A stretch of 64,000 nt of DNA, from the NCBI RefSeq assembly GCF_017581925.1, contig NZ_JAGEVG010000001.1:248001-312000 (forward strand), in the 5' to 3' direction. Every line of letters starts with the position of its first letter. Position 1 is the stretch's first letter. A program made the translations under genes and the position numbers. The notes under the pieces are model-generated. The model was not told the DNA's origin and made no database searches. It saw only the letters and a list, made by a program, of their open reading frames with translations. This document shows positions 16,976 to 27,330 of this stretch, piece by piece. Source of the stretch: Gelidibacter pelagius (GTDB lineage: Bacteria; Bacteroidota; Bacteroidia; Flavobacteriales; Flavobacteriaceae).

Positions 16976-18556
16976 TTAAAGAATATAGTCCGTACTCATG
17001 AAATTTGAGGCTTTGCTATCTAATAAATTCTTTAAAATGGTATTGTTATAAGCATTGTCTTTTGAAGCTACAAACGTTCGTATTGAAAATGAACGTAAGG
17101 CATCATGGACACTTAAGGTTGCAACAGCAGAATCTTTTCTACCAGTAAACGGATATACGTCGGGTCCTCGTTGACAAGAACTGTTTAAATTGACACGACA
17201 TACCAAGTTCACCAAAGTGTCAATCAAAGGGGCCAAGGTATTGATATCACTACCAAATAAACTGACTTGCTGACCGTAGTTCGATTCCGCCATATCATTT
17301 AATGGTTCATCGATATCCTTAAAAGAAAGCACTGGAATTACAGGTCCGAATTGCTCTTCCTGAAATACGCGCATCTCCTTGTTCACAGGGTACAATACCG
17401 CTGGGAAAATATAATTTTCAGTGGTTTTTCCGCCTTTCTCATTTAATATTTTCGCGCCTTTTTCAAGTGCATCATCAATTAATTCTTGAATGTATTGCGG
17501 CTTATCTGATTCAGGAAGTGGGGTTAATTTAGCACCAGCTTCCCAAGGATTGCCAAATTTTAAAGCATCGACTCTTGCAGAAAAGCGTTTGTTGAACTCA
17601 TCCACAATGTCTTCATGTACATAAACTATTTTGAGTGCAGTACAACGCTGCCCATTGAATGAGGTGGTACCGGCGATACATTCGTCGATGGCCAAATCCA
17701 AATCGGCATCCGCAAGAACAATGGCTGGATTTTTAGCTTCCAAGCCTAAAACCAATCGTAATCTATTACTTTTTGGATGTTGATTTTGAAGGGCATTGGC
17801 CGATTTACTATTCCCGATAAGTGCCAGAACATCAACTTTCCCAGACTGCATAATTGGAGTGGCTACCGTCCTTCCACGCCCATAAAGAATATTAACGGCG
17901 CCTTTTGGAAAGCTGCTTTGAAAGGCTTCCAATAATGGCGAGATCAATAGCACGCCATATTTTGCGGGCTTGAAGATTACTGTGTTTCCCATGATCAATG
18001 CTGGAATCAACAGCGCAAAAGTTTCATTTAAAGGATAGTTGTAAGGCCCTAAACATAAGACGACACCAAGTGGCCCTCTTCGGATATGGGCATAAACACC
18101 ATCATTTTTTTCAAATTTGGCATTATCGCGATCTAATTGTTTGTATTCTTCAATGGTATCGTAGATATAATCGACCGTTCTGTCAAATTCTTTCTCTGAA
18201 TCGGGTAAGGTTTTGCCAATTTCCCACATGAGTAATTTCACAATTTCTTCTCGCTTGGTTTTCATTTGGGTGACAAACTTTTCCATGCATTCAATTCGAT
18301 TTTTGACTTTCATGGTTGGCCATAAACCTTGACCTTTATCATAGGCATTTACCGCAGCATCTAAAGCTTCTAAGGCTTCCTTTTCGCCTAAGGTAGGAAT
18401 GGTGCCCAATAATGTTGGTTTATAGATTTCAGTGGAAGAGATGGTGGAATAGACTTCTGAGCTATCTCCAGACCAGGGTTTTAATTCGCCATCTACTAAA
18501 TAGCTGTTTTGATGGATTAGTGATTTGATTTGAAATTGTTCTGGAATAGTATTCAT
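16976..18556 (-). CDS. gapN: NADP-dependent glyceraldehyde-3-phosphate dehydrogenase
   Basis: Aldehyde-dehydrogenase superfamily, 526 aa. The catalytic Cys lies in [13 protein letters not shown], the general-base Glu in [12 protein letters not shown], and [12 protein letters not shown] binds [20 protein letters not shown] near the C-terminus is typical of the GapN group. It oxidises glyceraldehyde-3-phosphate to 3-phosphoglycerate while making NADPH. Lies 9 nt after ilvA, at the end of the ilv operon, where extra NADPH could serve IlvC and other reductive steps (inference). Another aldehyde specificity cannot be excluded. Confidence 0.8.
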   Translation of the reverse strand: MNTIPEQFQIKSLIHQNSYLVDGELKPWSGDSSEVYSTISSTEIYKPTLLGTIPTLGEKEALEALDAAVNAYDKGQGLWPTMKVKNRIECMEKFVTQMKTKREEIVKLLMWEIGKTLPDSEKEFDRTVDYIYDTIEEYKQLDRDNAKFEKNDGVYAHIRRGPLGVVLCLGPYNYPLNETFALLIPALIMGNTVIFKPAKYGVLLISPLLEAFQSSFPKGAVNILYGRGRTVATPIMQSGKVDVLALIGNSKSANALQNQHPKSNRLRLVLGLEAKNPAIVLADADLDLAIDECIAGTTSFNGQRCTALKIVYVHEDIVDEFNKRFSARVDALKFGNPWEAGAKLTPLPESDKPQYIQELIDDALEKGAKILNEKGGKTTENYIFPAVLYPVNKEMRVFQEEQFGPVIPVLSFKDIDEPLNDMAESNYGQQVSLFGSDINTLAPLIDTLVNLVCRVNLNSSCQRGPDVYPFTGRKDSAVATLSVHDALRSFSIRTFVASKDNAYNNTILKNLLDSKASNFMSTDYIL

Positions 18557-18565
18557 AAGATTGTT

Positions 18566-19834
18566 TTATACTAAAAATTGAAATAAATCTGGTTTATCGT
18601 TGAGGTAATCACCGTAGAAATTGTGAAGCTTCATTTTGGTAATCAGAGGCTCTAAATCATTGGCTGATTTTAACTCCAATCCCACTACGGCAGCACCGTT
18701 GTCACGATTTGTTTTTTTCGTGTATTCAAAATAGGTGATATCATCATTTGGGCCTAAAATATCGACCACAAACTCCCGTAACGAACCTGCACGTTGTGGG
18801 AATTTGATAATAAAATAATGCTTGAGATTGGCGTATAAAAGGGCGCGTTCTTTTATTTCAGCAGTTCTGGTGATATCATTATTACTTCCGCTGACAATGC
18901 AAATGACGTTTTTGCCTTTGATTTCATCGGCATATTGCTCTAAAGCCGCAATACTTAAAGCGCCTGCGGGTTCTACAATTATCGCGTCTTTGTTATAAAG
19001 GTCGAGCATGATTTCACAAACCTTACCTTCATCTACGGTAATCATGGCATCCAAATTCTGCTGACAAATAGCAAAATTTAAGTCACCTACGCGTTTTACC
19101 GAAGCCCCATCGACAAAATTTTCGATCTTGTTTAACTCAGTATTTCGTTTATTCTGAATTGAGGTGGACATGGACGGAGCGCCTTTAGGTTCCACCCCGA
19201 TAATTTTTGTATTGGGGGATAATTCCTTAAAAACAGAAGACAATCCAGCCGACAATCCGCCGCCGCCAACAGGAACAAATACATAATGGATAGGATGCTG
19301 GGCCTGATCAATAATTTCAAGAGCCATAGTGGCTTGCCCTTCAATCACTTTTTCATCATTAAACGGATGGATAAAGGTTTTGTTCAAGCGTTCACACTCT
19401 TCCATTGCAGCAGCGTTGGCATCGTCAAATGTGTCGCCAACTAAAACCACTTCGGTATATTCCTCGCCAAACATATTGACTTGCTCAATTTTTTGTTTTG
19501 GGGTGGGTGCAGGCATGAAAATAGTGCCTTTTATTTTCAATAATTTACAAGACAAAGCTACGCCTTGAGCATGGTTTCCAGCACTTGCGCACACGATTCC
19601 ATTTTCAATTTGTGTAGGGCTCAACGATGCCATTTTATTGTAGGCACCTCTAACTTTGTAAGAACGCACCTGCTGCAGATCCTCGCGTTTAAATATTATG
19701 TTTGATTCAAATTCCTTTGAATAGCGCTTGCTAACGGTTAACGGTGTTACTTCAGCAACATCTTGTAGTTTTCGGGCGGCTTCTTCAACAGCGGCCATAC
19801 TTGGGTAATATATTTTGGTTTCAACCTTCATCAC
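18566..19834 (-). CDS. ilvA: Threonine dehydratase (biosynthetic)
   Basis: PLP enzyme making 2-oxobutanoate from threonine for isoleucine, 422 aa. PLP-lysine motif in SYKVRGAYNKM, glycine loop PVGGGGLSAGL, and IVSGSNND. The C-terminus (HYFIIKFPQRAGSLREFV onward) is a single ACT-like domain, which in the family can bind Ile/Val. A 9-bp hairpin lies 10 nt before the start codon. Confidence 0.93.
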   Translation of the reverse strand: MMKVETKIYYPSMAAVEEAARKLQDVAEVTPLTVSKRYSKEFESNIIFKREDLQQVRSYKVRGAYNKMASLSPTQIENGIVCASAGNHAQGVALSCKLLKIKGTIFMPAPTPKQKIEQVNMFGEEYTEVVLVGDTFDDANAAAMEECERLNKTFIHPFNDEKVIEGQATMALEIIDQAQHPIHYVFVPVGGGGLSAGLSSVFKELSPNTKIIGVEPKGAPSMSTSIQNKRNTELNKIENFVDGASVKRVGDLNFAICQQNLDAMITVDEGKVCEIMLDLYNKDAIIVEPAGALSIAALEQYADEIKGKNVICIVSGSNNDITRTAEIKERALLYANLKHYFIIKFPQRAGSLREFVVDILGPNDDITYFEYTKKTNRDNGAAVVGLELKSANDLEPLITKMKLHNFYGDYLNDKPDLFQFLV

Positions 19835-19844
19835 AGTTCTTTAG

Positions 19845-19866
19845 AGGCAGGAGGATTCTCCTGCCT
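19845..19866 (-). repeat. Hairpin between ilvC and ilvA
   Basis: AGGCAGGAG / CTCCTGCCT, 9-bp stem with 4-nt loop, starting 11 nt before the ilvA ATG. Could be a weak terminator or a 5'-end stabiliser; belongs to the short-hairpin family of this window. Confidence 0.65.
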
Positions 19867-19904
19867 TTTAAATTAAACACATCCATAGGATGCTAAGATT
19901 TCTT

Positions 19905-21407
19905 TTATACTAAAACTGAATCTTCAATTTCAGAATCAGCTTTTATAACTTTCATGGCGGTCATTGCTGCTCTTAATCGTTTTCCAACCGTCTCGATAGG
20001 GTGGTTTCTGATAGCATCGTTAACGGCAATCAATTCTTGATTATCAATGGCATTTGATGTTGAAAAAGAAGTTCCGATAGTTTTTGGATCAACATTCTTC
20101 ATGAAATCTACCAATAGAGGTTTGGCGGCATGGTCAAATAAGTAACAACCATATTCGGCCGTATCAGAAATAACACGGTTCATCTCGAACAATTTTTTTC
20201 TTGCGATAGTATTGGCAATCAGCGGCAATTCGTGTAAAGACTCATAATAGGCTGAATCTTCAATAATCCCCGCACTCACCATAGTATCAAAAGCTAACTC
20301 TACTCCAGATTTCACAAAGGCTACCATGAGGACTCCGTGATCGAAATAGGTTTGCTCTGAGATATGATCTGATGTCAGTTCTGTTTTCTCAAAAGCGGTT
20401 TCGCCGGTTGCAGCACGCCATTTTAAAAGATTGACATCATCATTGGCCCAGTCTTCCATCATGGTCTGTGAGAAATGTCCAGAAATAATATCGTCCATGT
20501 GTTTTTCAAATAATGGCTTTAGAATAGTCTTTAATTCCTCGGCCATTTCATAGGCTTTGATTTTGGCCGGATTTGACAGTCGGTCCATCATATTTGTTAT
20601 CCCACCATGTTTCAAGGCTTCGGTAATGGTTTCCCAACCTAGCTGAATCAATTTAGCAGCATAATTGGCATTGACGCCTTCTTCAACCATTTTATCGAAG
20701 GCAAGGATAGAGCCAGTTTGAAGCACGCCACAAAGAATGGTCTGCTCGCCCATTAAATCACTTTTCACCTCAGCAATAAAAGAAGATTCCAAAACACCTG
20801 CTCTATCACCTCCAGTAGCAACCGCATAAGCTTTTGCCTGATCCAAACCTTTTTGTTCTGGATCATTTTCAGGATGCACGGCTATTAACGTTGGAACACC
20901 AAAGCCACGCTTATATTCTTCGCGTACTTCTGTTCCAGGACATTTTGGTGCTACCATAATAACGGTAAGGTCTTCACGGATTTTTGTGCCTTCTTCTACG
21001 ATATTAAAGCCGTGAGAATAGCTTAAGGTTGCGCCTTTCTTCATTAGTGGCATCACGGTTTTTACGACATCGGTATGTTGCTTGTCCGGCGTTAAATTCA
21101 GAACTAAATCTGCTGTTGGAATCAATTCGTTATAGGTGCCAGCGGTAAATCCATTGGACGTTGCATTTTTATACGATGCACGCTTCTCTTTAATGGCGGC
21201 GTCACGTAAGGCATAAGAAATGTTCAGACCGGAATCGCGCATGTTCAAGCCTTGGTTTAAACCTTGGGCACCACAGCCTACAATAACTATTTTCTTTCCT
21301 TTAAGTGCGTTGATGCCATCTTCAAATTCTGAGGCCTCCATAAATCGGCACTTTCCTAATTGCTCTAATTGTAATCTTAACGGTAATGTGTTGAAATAAT
21401 TTGACAT
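19905..21407 (-). CDS. ilvC: Ketol-acid reductoisomerase, class II (long form)
   Basis: NADPH- and Mg-dependent isomerisation/reduction of acetolactate and acetohydroxybutyrate, 500 aa. Rossmann motif [21 protein letters not shown] and metal-binding region [13 protein letters not shown]. The length matches the class II enzyme with duplicated C-terminal knotted domain (as in E. coli), not the approximately 330-residue class I form. Follows ilvN by 13 nt. Confidence 0.95.
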   Translation of the reverse strand: MSNYFNTLPLRLQLEQLGKCRFMEASEFEDGINALKGKKIVIVGCGAQGLNQGLNMRDSGLNISYALRDAAIKEKRASYKNATSNGFTAGTYNELIPTADLVLNLTPDKQHTDVVKTVMPLMKKGATLSYSHGFNIVEEGTKIREDLTVIMVAPKCPGTEVREEYKRGFGVPTLIAVHPENDPEQKGLDQAKAYAVATGGDRAGVLESSFIAEVKSDLMGEQTILCGVLQTGSILAFDKMVEEGVNANYAAKLIQLGWETITEALKHGGITNMMDRLSNPAKIKAYEMAEELKTILKPLFEKHMDDIISGHFSQTMMEDWANDDVNLLKWRAATGETAFEKTELTSDHISEQTYFDHGVLMVAFVKSGVELAFDTMVSAGIIEDSAYYESLHELPLIANTIARKKLFEMNRVISDTAEYGCYLFDHAAKPLLVDFMKNVDPKTIGTSFSTSNAIDNQELIAVNDAIRNHPIETVGKRLRAAMTAMKVIKADSEIEDSVLV

Positions 21408-21420
21408 TTTAGTTTTATTT

Positions 21421-21957
21421 TTAATGTTGAAATGCTTCGAGCATTTTTGATATTTTCATTTCGTCCTTGGTCACTGCAATACGTCCTGAACGGGTAAACT
21501 GCATGATTCCGAAAACATTTAATTCACGATGTAATAACTCTAATTCTTCTTTTAGTCCAGATTTTTCGATGACGAAAAAATCTCTGTTAACGGTCACAAT
21601 TCGGGCGTTGCTTTCTTTTATAATGTTTTGAACTTCACGTTCGTCGTAAAGTAAATTGGTTCTAAGCTTAAATAAGCAAGACTCTTGGTATATAGTCTCT
21701 TCTTCGGTATGGTAGTACGCTTTGATGACTTCGACTTGCTTTTCTATCTGACCGATGACTTTTTTCATTCGAACTTCTGTAAGCTTTACAACAATGGTCC
21801 ATTTTGATACATTTTCAATTTCAGAAACCGATGAGTTGATGCTCTCAATATTGATGTGACGACGCTGAAAGATGGCCGAAATTCGGTTTAATAACCCGAT
21901 ATTATTTTCCGTGTAAATGGAAACGGTATACATATTTATTTCACTCATAGTTGTCAT
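21421..21957 (-). CDS. ilvN: Acetolactate synthase small (regulatory) subunit
   Basis: ACT-domain regulatory subunit, 178 aa; the ACT motif [23 protein letters not shown] begins about residue 11 (quoted in part). The second half is the ALS_ss C-terminal domain. It raises activity of IlvB and confers valine feedback in the family. Met1, Met4 or Met9 could each be the start. A 113-nt gap without clear features separates it from ilvB. Confidence 0.9.
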   Translation of the reverse strand: MTTMSEINMYTVSIYTENNIGLLNRISAIFQRRHINIESINSSVSEIENVSKWTIVVKLTEVRMKKVIGQIEKQVEVIKAYYHTEEETIYQESCLFKLRTNLLYDEREVQNIIKESNARIVTVNRDFFVIEKSGLKEELELLHRELNVFGIMQFTRSGRIAVTKDEMKISKMLEAFQH

Positions 21958-22070
21958 ATGATTGTAGAGGTTAGTGGGTAGACTTACAATTTAAATTGTG
22001 CCAAAGTCATATTTATTCTCTTCTTTTTACTCAGTTATAATTATTTTTCTTCATACTTCCATCTTCAAGC

Positions 22071-23807
22071 TTATTCCAGACGAATATCTGAAACGCTTGC
22101 ACCTGTTGGAATCATAGGGAAAACATTCCCCTCTTTTTCTACTCTTACTTCTAAGAAGTACGGGCCTTCACAAGCCATCATCTCAGCAACAGCTTTTTTT
22201 AAATCCTCTCTTTTGGTAACTTTTTGTGCATCGATATAATAGCCTTTTGCAATAGCGACAAAGTCTGGATTGGTCATTTCGGTAGATGCGTACCGTTTTT
22301 CAAAAAACAGCTGTTGCCATTGGCGAACCATTCCTAAAAATTCGTTATTCAATACAACAATCTTTACTGGTACTTTTTGCTGAAAAATGGTGCCTAACTC
22401 CTGAATGGTCATTTGGTAGCCGCCATCGCCAATAATTGCGACGACATCGCGTTCTGGAGCTGACATTTTGGCTCCGATAGCTGCAGGAAGTGCAAACCCC
22501 ATTGTTCCCAATCCGCCAGACGTAATATTACTTCTGGTGGTTGTAAATTCAGCATATCGGCAAGCAATCATTTGGTGCTGGCCAACGTCGGATACAATAG
22601 CAGCATTTCCTTTGGTCTGAATATTGATTTCCTTAAGCACTTCGCCCATGGTCAATCCTTCTTTTGTAGGATACAGATCATCCTTGATGACTTTTTCGTA
22701 TTCTATGGTGTACAAATCTTTAAATTGTTGATGCCATTCTGTATGTGAATTTGGTTTTAATAATGGTAACAATTGTGATAAACTTTCTTTGGCATCACCT
22801 AAAACCGACACGTCTGTTTTTACATTTTTATCAATCTCAGAAGGATCAATTTCAAAATGAATTATTTTGGCCTGTTTTGCATAAGTCTCTAATTTACCAG
22901 TAACCCGATCGTCAAAACGCATGCCTATTGCAATTAAAACATCGCATTCATTGGTCAACACATTAGGCGCATAATTTCCGTGCATACCTACCATACCAAC
23001 ATTTAATGGATGTGCAGTAGGTACCGCGGAAGCACCGAGAATAGTCCATGCCGCAGGAATCCCTGCTTTTTCAATAACGGCTATCAATTCTTTTTCGGCT
23101 TCACTTAATATGACTCCTTGCCCCCAAACAATAAACGGTTTTTTGGCGGAATTTATTAAAAGGGCTGCTGCTTTTACATCATCAATGTCCGTTTTTGGAA
23201 TTGGATTATAGCTTCTGACACCTTTGCATTTTTCATATGAAAAATCGAATTCTTCAAATTGGGCATCTTTGGTAATATCAATCAACACCGGTCCTGGACG
23301 TCCACTTCTAGCAAGGTAAAATGCTCTGGCAATTACTTCTGGGATTTGCGAAGCTTTGCTAATTTGGTGGTTCCATTTGGTCACTGGTGTAGAAATGCCG
23401 ATAATATCGGTTTCCTGAAATGCATCACTGCCCAACAAATGAGATGCTACTTGGCCAGTAATACATACCATTGGCGTAGAATCTATTTGAGCGTCTGCAA
23501 TTCCTGTGATGAGGTTTGTTGCTCCTGGACCAGAAGTCGCGATAGCAACACCAACTTTTCCTGAAATCCGTGCATAGCCTTGCGCAGCATGAGTAGCACC
23601 TTGTTCATGACGTGTAAGTACATGGTGAATCTGATCTCTAAACTTATAAAGCTCATCGTATACAGGCATGATAGCACCACCTGGGTAACCATAAAGGATG
23701 TCCACGCCTTCAGCGATGAGGCATCTTATAATGGCTTCACTACCAGAGATACGCATAGTAGTAGGGGTTGTTTTTTCCACTTTATTTAATGTTTGTGTGT
23801 CTTTCAT
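22071..23807 (-). CDS. ilvB: Acetolactate synthase large (catalytic) subunit
   Basis: ThDP/FAD enzyme condensing pyruvate with pyruvate or 2-oxobutanoate. N-terminal YGYPGGAIMPVYDEL, catalytic Glu in LTRHEQGATHAAQGYAR, and ThDP motif IGDGGYQMTIQELGTI. The frame is open to 23864, but those 19 codons are the translation of a TCCCGAT hairpin; Met at 23807 gives 578 aa and the expected N-terminus. Start therefore revised downstream. Confidence 0.93.
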   Translation of the reverse strand: MKDTQTLNKVEKTTPTTMRISGSEAIIRCLIAEGVDILYGYPGGAIMPVYDELYKFRDQIHHVLTRHEQGATHAAQGYARISGKVGVAIATSGPGATNLITGIADAQIDSTPMVCITGQVASHLLGSDAFQETDIIGISTPVTKWNHQISKASQIPEVIARAFYLARSGRPGPVLIDITKDAQFEEFDFSYEKCKGVRSYNPIPKTDIDDVKAAALLINSAKKPFIVWGQGVILSEAEKELIAVIEKAGIPAAWTILGASAVPTAHPLNVGMVGMHGNYAPNVLTNECDVLIAIGMRFDDRVTGKLETYAKQAKIIHFEIDPSEIDKNVKTDVSVLGDAKESLSQLLPLLKPNSHTEWHQQFKDLYTIEYEKVIKDDLYPTKEGLTMGEVLKEINIQTKGNAAIVSDVGQHQMIACRYAEFTTTRSNITSGGLGTMGFALPAAIGAKMSAPERDVVAIIGDGGYQMTIQELGTIFQQKVPVKIVVLNNEFLGMVRQWQQLFFEKRYASTEMTNPDFVAIAKGYYIDAQKVTKREDLKKAVAEMMACEGPYFLEVRVEKEGNVFPMIPTGASVSDIRLE

Positions 23808-23833
23808 ATTGAAAACTTTTTTAATTCCTTTAA

Positions 23834-23851
23834 TCCCGATAGCTATCGGGA
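23834..23851. repeat. Perfect 18-nt palindrome before ilvB
   Basis: TCCCGATAGCTATCGGGA, 27 nt upstream of the ilvB start. A related partial copy (TCCGATAGCTATC) occurs near 11712 in the argD-argF' spacer. Confidence 0.7.
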
Positions 23852-23900
23852 GGAATCTCAACAATCTTTATAGTTTTATTTATGGCTTCCCAGATCAAAG

Positions 23901-23940
23901 ATTCCTGCCTTCCTGTCTGCCGACAGGCAGGCGCAGGAAT
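23901..23940. repeat. Nested hairpin at the ilvD-ilvB junction
   Basis: Outer arms ATTCCTGC / GCAGGAAT as in the leuB and argH hairpins; inner arms CCTGTC-TGCC-GACAGG. One nucleotide past the ilvD stop codon. Looks like one palindrome inserted into another. Confidence 0.7.
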
Positions 23941-23941
23941 T

Positions 23942-25621
23942 TTAGAATTCATCCGTTACACATCCTTTAGATGCTGATGAAACTGTTCTTGCATATTTAT
24001 ATAGAACGCCTCGATCAAATTTTAACGCTGGTGCCTGCCATTTTGATCGTCTTTCTTGAAGTTCTTCTTCTGATACTTCTAAAGTAATGGTATTGGTTTC
24101 GGCATCAATGGTGATCAAATCGCCATTTTTCACCAAAGCAATCGCACCGCCTTCTTGCGCTTCTGGAGTGATATGTCCAACCACAAAACCATGCGTGCCT
24201 CCTGAAAAACGACCGTCGGTAATCAATGCAACATCTTGACCTAATCCTGCGCCAATAATGGCTGCGGTTGGTTTTAACATTTCAGGCATTCCAGGACCTC
24301 CTTTTGGACCTTCATAGCGAATAACCACAACATCACCTTTTTCAACTTTTCCATCTCTAATGCCATCATTGGCGGCATATTCTCCTTCAAACACCTTTGC
24401 TTTTCCAATAAACTTCAGACCTTCTTTCCCGGTTATTTTTGCCACACTTCCTTCTGGAGCGAGATTGCCATAGAGCATGCGTAAATGACCAGAGATTTTT
24501 ATCGGGTTTTCTATTGGCATAATGACGTCTTGGCCTTCTTTTAAATCGTCGACGTCCAATAAGTTTTCTGCCATGGTTTTTCCGGTAACCGTCATACAAT
24601 CGCCATGAAGCATTCCTTTTTTCAGGAGATACTTTAAAACTGCAGGAATGCCGCCAACAGCGTGTACATCTTCCATTAGATATTTTCCGCTTGGCTTTAA
24701 ATCTGCTAAAAATGGCGTATTGTCACTTATATTTTGAAAATCTTTAAGTGTAAAATCTATTTGTGCCGCTCTTGCGATAGCTAAAAAATGAAGTATTGCA
24801 TTCGTTGAACCTCCAAGGATAGTTACCAGCCTAACCGCGTTCTCCAGAGATTTTCTGGTAATGATGTCTGAGGGTTTGATATCTTTTTCCAATAAGAGCC
24901 GCATAGCTTCGCCGGCCTTAACGGATTCTTGTTGTTTATCCTTGCTCAAGGCAGGATTTGATGAATTGAACGGTAAGGTCATTCCTAAGGCTTCAATAGC
25001 CGAAGCCATTGTATTTGCAGTGTACATCCCACCACAAGCACCAGCTCCAGGGCACGCTTTTTCTACAATTGTTTGGTATTCGGTTTCTGACATGGTACCG
25101 GCAACCTTGCTGCCCCAAGCTTCAAATGCCGAAACAATATCCAATTTTTTACCATTATGACATCCTGAATCGATGGTACCACCATACACTAAGATACTTG
25201 GTCGATCTAAACGAATCATCGCCATCAACGCTCCAGGCATATTTTTGTCGCAACCTACTACGGTTACCAAACCATCATAACTCATGGCTTGTACTACGGT
25301 TTCCATGGAATCTGCAATGATGTCACGAGAAGGCAAAGAATAACGCATCCCAGGAGTTCCCATTGAAATACCATCGCTTACCCCAATCGTATTGAAAATC
25401 AGTCCGATGATATCTTCATTTTTTGTGCCTTCCTTCACCAATTTTGCCAAATCATTCAGGTGCATGTTGCACGGATTGCCTTCGTAACCAGTACTGGCAA
25501 TTCCAATCATGGGTTTGAAAAAATCTTCGGTAGTCAATCCAATGGCATGCAACATGGCTTGTGCTGCGGGTTGCGTTGGATCTTGCGTGACTGTTTTACT
25601 GTATTTATTTAGATTACTCAT
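23942..25621 (-). CDS. ilvD: Dihydroxy-acid dehydratase
   Basis: Iron-sulfur dehydratase giving 2-oxo-isovalerate and 2-oxo-3-methylvalerate, 559 aa. Cluster cysteines in [13 protein letters not shown] and [15 protein letters not shown]; a third Cys near [10 protein letters not shown]-terminal [16 protein letters not shown] is the family signature. Overlaps ilvE by 4 nt. Confidence 0.95.
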   Translation of the reverse strand: MSNLNKYSKTVTQDPTQPAAQAMLHAIGLTTEDFFKPMIGIASTGYEGNPCNMHLNDLAKLVKEGTKNEDIIGLIFNTIGVSDGISMGTPGMRYSLPSRDIIADSMETVVQAMSYDGLVTVVGCDKNMPGALMAMIRLDRPSILVYGGTIDSGCHNGKKLDIVSAFEAWGSKVAGTMSETEYQTIVEKACPGAGACGGMYTANTMASAIEALGMTLPFNSSNPALSKDKQQESVKAGEAMRLLLEKDIKPSDIITRKSLENAVRLVTILGGSTNAILHFLAIARAAQIDFTLKDFQNISDNTPFLADLKPSGKYLMEDVHAVGGIPAVLKYLLKKGMLHGDCMTVTGKTMAENLLDVDDLKEGQDVIMPIENPIKISGHLRMLYGNLAPEGSVAKITGKEGLKFIGKAKVFEGEYAANDGIRDGKVEKGDVVVIRYEGPKGGPGMPEMLKPTAAIIGAGLGQDVALITDGRFSGGTHGFVVGHITPEAQEGGAIALVKNGDLITIDAETNTITLEVSEEELQERRSKWQAPALKFDRGVLYKYARTVSSASKGCVTDEF

Positions 25622-26523
25622 AGTGCTTTTGAAAGTTTGTTTTTTCGTTGTCCTAAAACTTCTTGTTGGTACAACTGCATTAATTTAAATCCTAATGAAT
25701 CTGTCCATTTTAAAGGAAATTCATAATCATCCAATGATTTGAGCCCAACAACTTCCGCGGCCGTTCCCGTAAAAAATGAACTGTCTGCTTGTTTTAATTC
25801 TTCCAATTTGAAATGTTTTTCTTCAACTGGAATACCTTCTTCACGGCAAATTTCTAAGATGGTAGAACGTGTAATTCCGGCCATGATACTCCCTTTTTTA
25901 GGCGTATATAACTTTCCGTCCTTTTCCATAAAGATGTTTGCTCCTGAACATTCTGCAACATTGCCATGCATATCCAATAACAATGCTTCATCAAAACCTG
26001 CATCTTTAGCTTCATTGGTGGATAAAATGGAGTTGATATAATGTCCCGTTACTTTGGCTTCAACAAAACAGGATTTTGGATTTGGACGTTCAAATGAAGA
26101 GGTCATCACTCGCAGTAATTTATCACCCATCAATTTTCCCCATTCCCAGCACTGCATGGTCAATATGGAGTCTTTTGAAGTATATAATCCCATATTGGCA
26201 CCGGTAGTGATTAAAGGACGGATATAGGCGTCTGCCAAATTGTTACGTTCCAAAAGATCGTAGGTGATGGCCGTAAGCTCTTCAACAGTATAGTTGAAGG
26301 GAATACCCATAACCTTTGCGCCATATTGTAGACGCTCGTAGTGTTCTTTAGCTTTGAAAATCTTGGTGCCTTCAGGAGTTTCGTAAGATCTAATGCCTTC
26401 AAAAACCCCATTGCCATAATGCAATGTTTGGCTGTATAAACTGCCCGTTGCCGATTCGGGTTTTAAATACTCACCGTTGTGGTAAATAATAGTTTGGTTG
26501 TTGGAATACGCGTTCATAATCAT
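25618..26523 (-). CDS. ilvE: Branched-chain amino acid aminotransferase
   Basis: Fold-type IV PLP aminotransferase, 301 aa. [15 protein letters not shown], the PLP lysine in [15 protein letters not shown], and [21 protein letters not shown]. Final transamination for Ile, Val and Leu. First structural gene of the ilv operon, 155 nt after the second attenuator terminator. Met at 26517 is an alternative start two codons in. Confidence 0.93.
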   Translation of the reverse strand: MIMNAYSNNQTIIYHNGEYLKPESATGSLYSQTLHYGNGVFEGIRSYETPEGTKIFKAKEHYERLQYGAKVMGIPFNYTVEELTAITYDLLERNNLADAYIRPLITTGANMGLYTSKDSILTMQCWEWGKLMGDKLLRVMTSSFERPNPKSCFVEAKVTGHYINSILSTNEAKDAGFDEALLLDMHGNVAECSGANIFMEKDGKLYTPKKGSIMAGITRSTILEICREEGIPVEEKHFKLEELKQADSSFFTGTAAEVVGLKSLDDYEFPLKWTDSLGFKLMQLYQQEVLGQRKNKLSKAL

Positions 26524-26677
26524 TTAAAGTTTTAAAATTACAATATAAGATTGTTTCAAGGTTTTGAAATTGGTGTTTAAGACTAAACTCAGTGTTTCTC
26601 TTTGATATGTAAAATGCTGATAATCAGTTTTATAATTCAATTTATTTATGACGTTCAAAATGCTAAACTTTTAAATT

Positions 26678-26710
26678 AAAAAAGCCTGTATCTCAATTGA
26701 TACAGGCTTT
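26678..26710 (-). terminator. ilv attenuator 2 (intrinsic terminator)
   Basis: 12-bp perfect stem AAAGCCTGTATC / GATACAGGCTTT, 6-nt loop, six U. Located between leader peptide 2 and ilvE. Its 5' arm (CTGTATC) is complementary to GATACAG at 26732-26726, which starts 2 nt after the leader 2 stop codon; pairing of these two would prevent the terminator. Confidence 0.9.
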
Positions 26711-26734
26711 TATGGAAATAGCATACTGTATCAA

Positions 26735-26785
26735 CTAACAGGAGTTAATAATAATCACGCTAATAATGATAATATTTTGATTCAT
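26735..26785 (-). CDS. ilv leader peptide 2 (16 aa, Ile-rich)
   Basis: MNQNIIIISVIIINSC and stop: seven Ile codons in two runs of four and three, plus one Val. Stop codon at 26737-26735, immediately followed by the antiterminator strand and then an intrinsic terminator. A ribosome reaching the stop would cover GATACAG and let the terminator form; one stalled at Ile codons would leave it free. This is the classic attenuator layout of ilv operons. Confidence 0.87.
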   Translation of the reverse strand: MNQNIIIISVIIINSC

Positions 26786-26891
26786 ACTTTATTAATCTAG
26801 GTTGAAATTGAGATCCCGCAAAAAACGCGGAATTAGTTCAACTATCTGTTTTGAATTCATTGCTTCGCAATTCTTTAAAACCGAGTTTTAC

Positions 26892-26924
26892 AAAAAAAAG
26901 CCTTCCAATTAAGAGGAAGGCTTT
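26892..26924 (-). terminator. ilv attenuator 1 (intrinsic terminator)
   Basis: 10-bp perfect stem AAAGCCTTCC / GGAAGGCTTT, 8-nt loop, eight U. Lies 31 nt after leader peptide 1. TTCCTC spanning its 5' arm and loop can instead pair with GAGGAA at 26957-26952, which overlaps the leader 1 stop codon, giving an antiterminator. Confidence 0.9.
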
Positions 26925-26955
26925 AGTTATATTTTTAAACTTAATGTACCATTCC

Positions 26956-27018
26956 TCACCGTTGTGAAATAATCACAGCGCTAATAATAGAAATAATATC
27001 TAAGTTTTGTTTTTTCAT
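26956..27018 (-). CDS. ilv leader peptide 1 (20 aa, Ile-rich)
   Basis: MKKQNLDIISIISAVIISQR and stop: six Ile codons in three adjacent pairs, with one Leu and one Val. First of two leader peptides ahead of ilvE, with its own terminator. The region upstream to the ppc end (27331) holds no gene; an A+T-rich TAAATTTTG about 15 nt before the ATG resembles a -7 box with one extra base, so the promoter is likely just upstream but not certain. Confidence 0.85.
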   Translation of the reverse strand: MKKQNLDIISIISAVIISQR

Positions 27019-27330
27019 TTGTCCGTCAAAAATCAAAATTTATTATTTCAAAACCTAACATTTTTGTGAAGAATGTGTGAATCTATTTTTCATATTGATT
27101 GTTTTCTTATAAAGAATCAAGAACAAAGACTTGATTTTAAATGATTTAAAAATAGTTGTCGTTAAAATTGCCGAATCACCTCTCCTTAGAAATATTTTTT
27201 AAAATCCTCAAAAACTTTTGTTTTAAATAGGCTTATTAAGTCATTTTAGTTTTTACTGGAAACTATTGTCTTATTTTAAAGGCTCTAATCATTTTACAGA
27301 AGGAAACCTTCAAAGTATGAACTCAAATCT

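Noticed and set aside
23808-23864. 19-codon extension of ilvB
   Set aside because: It is the translation of an intergenic palindrome; the known family N-terminus starts after 23807.
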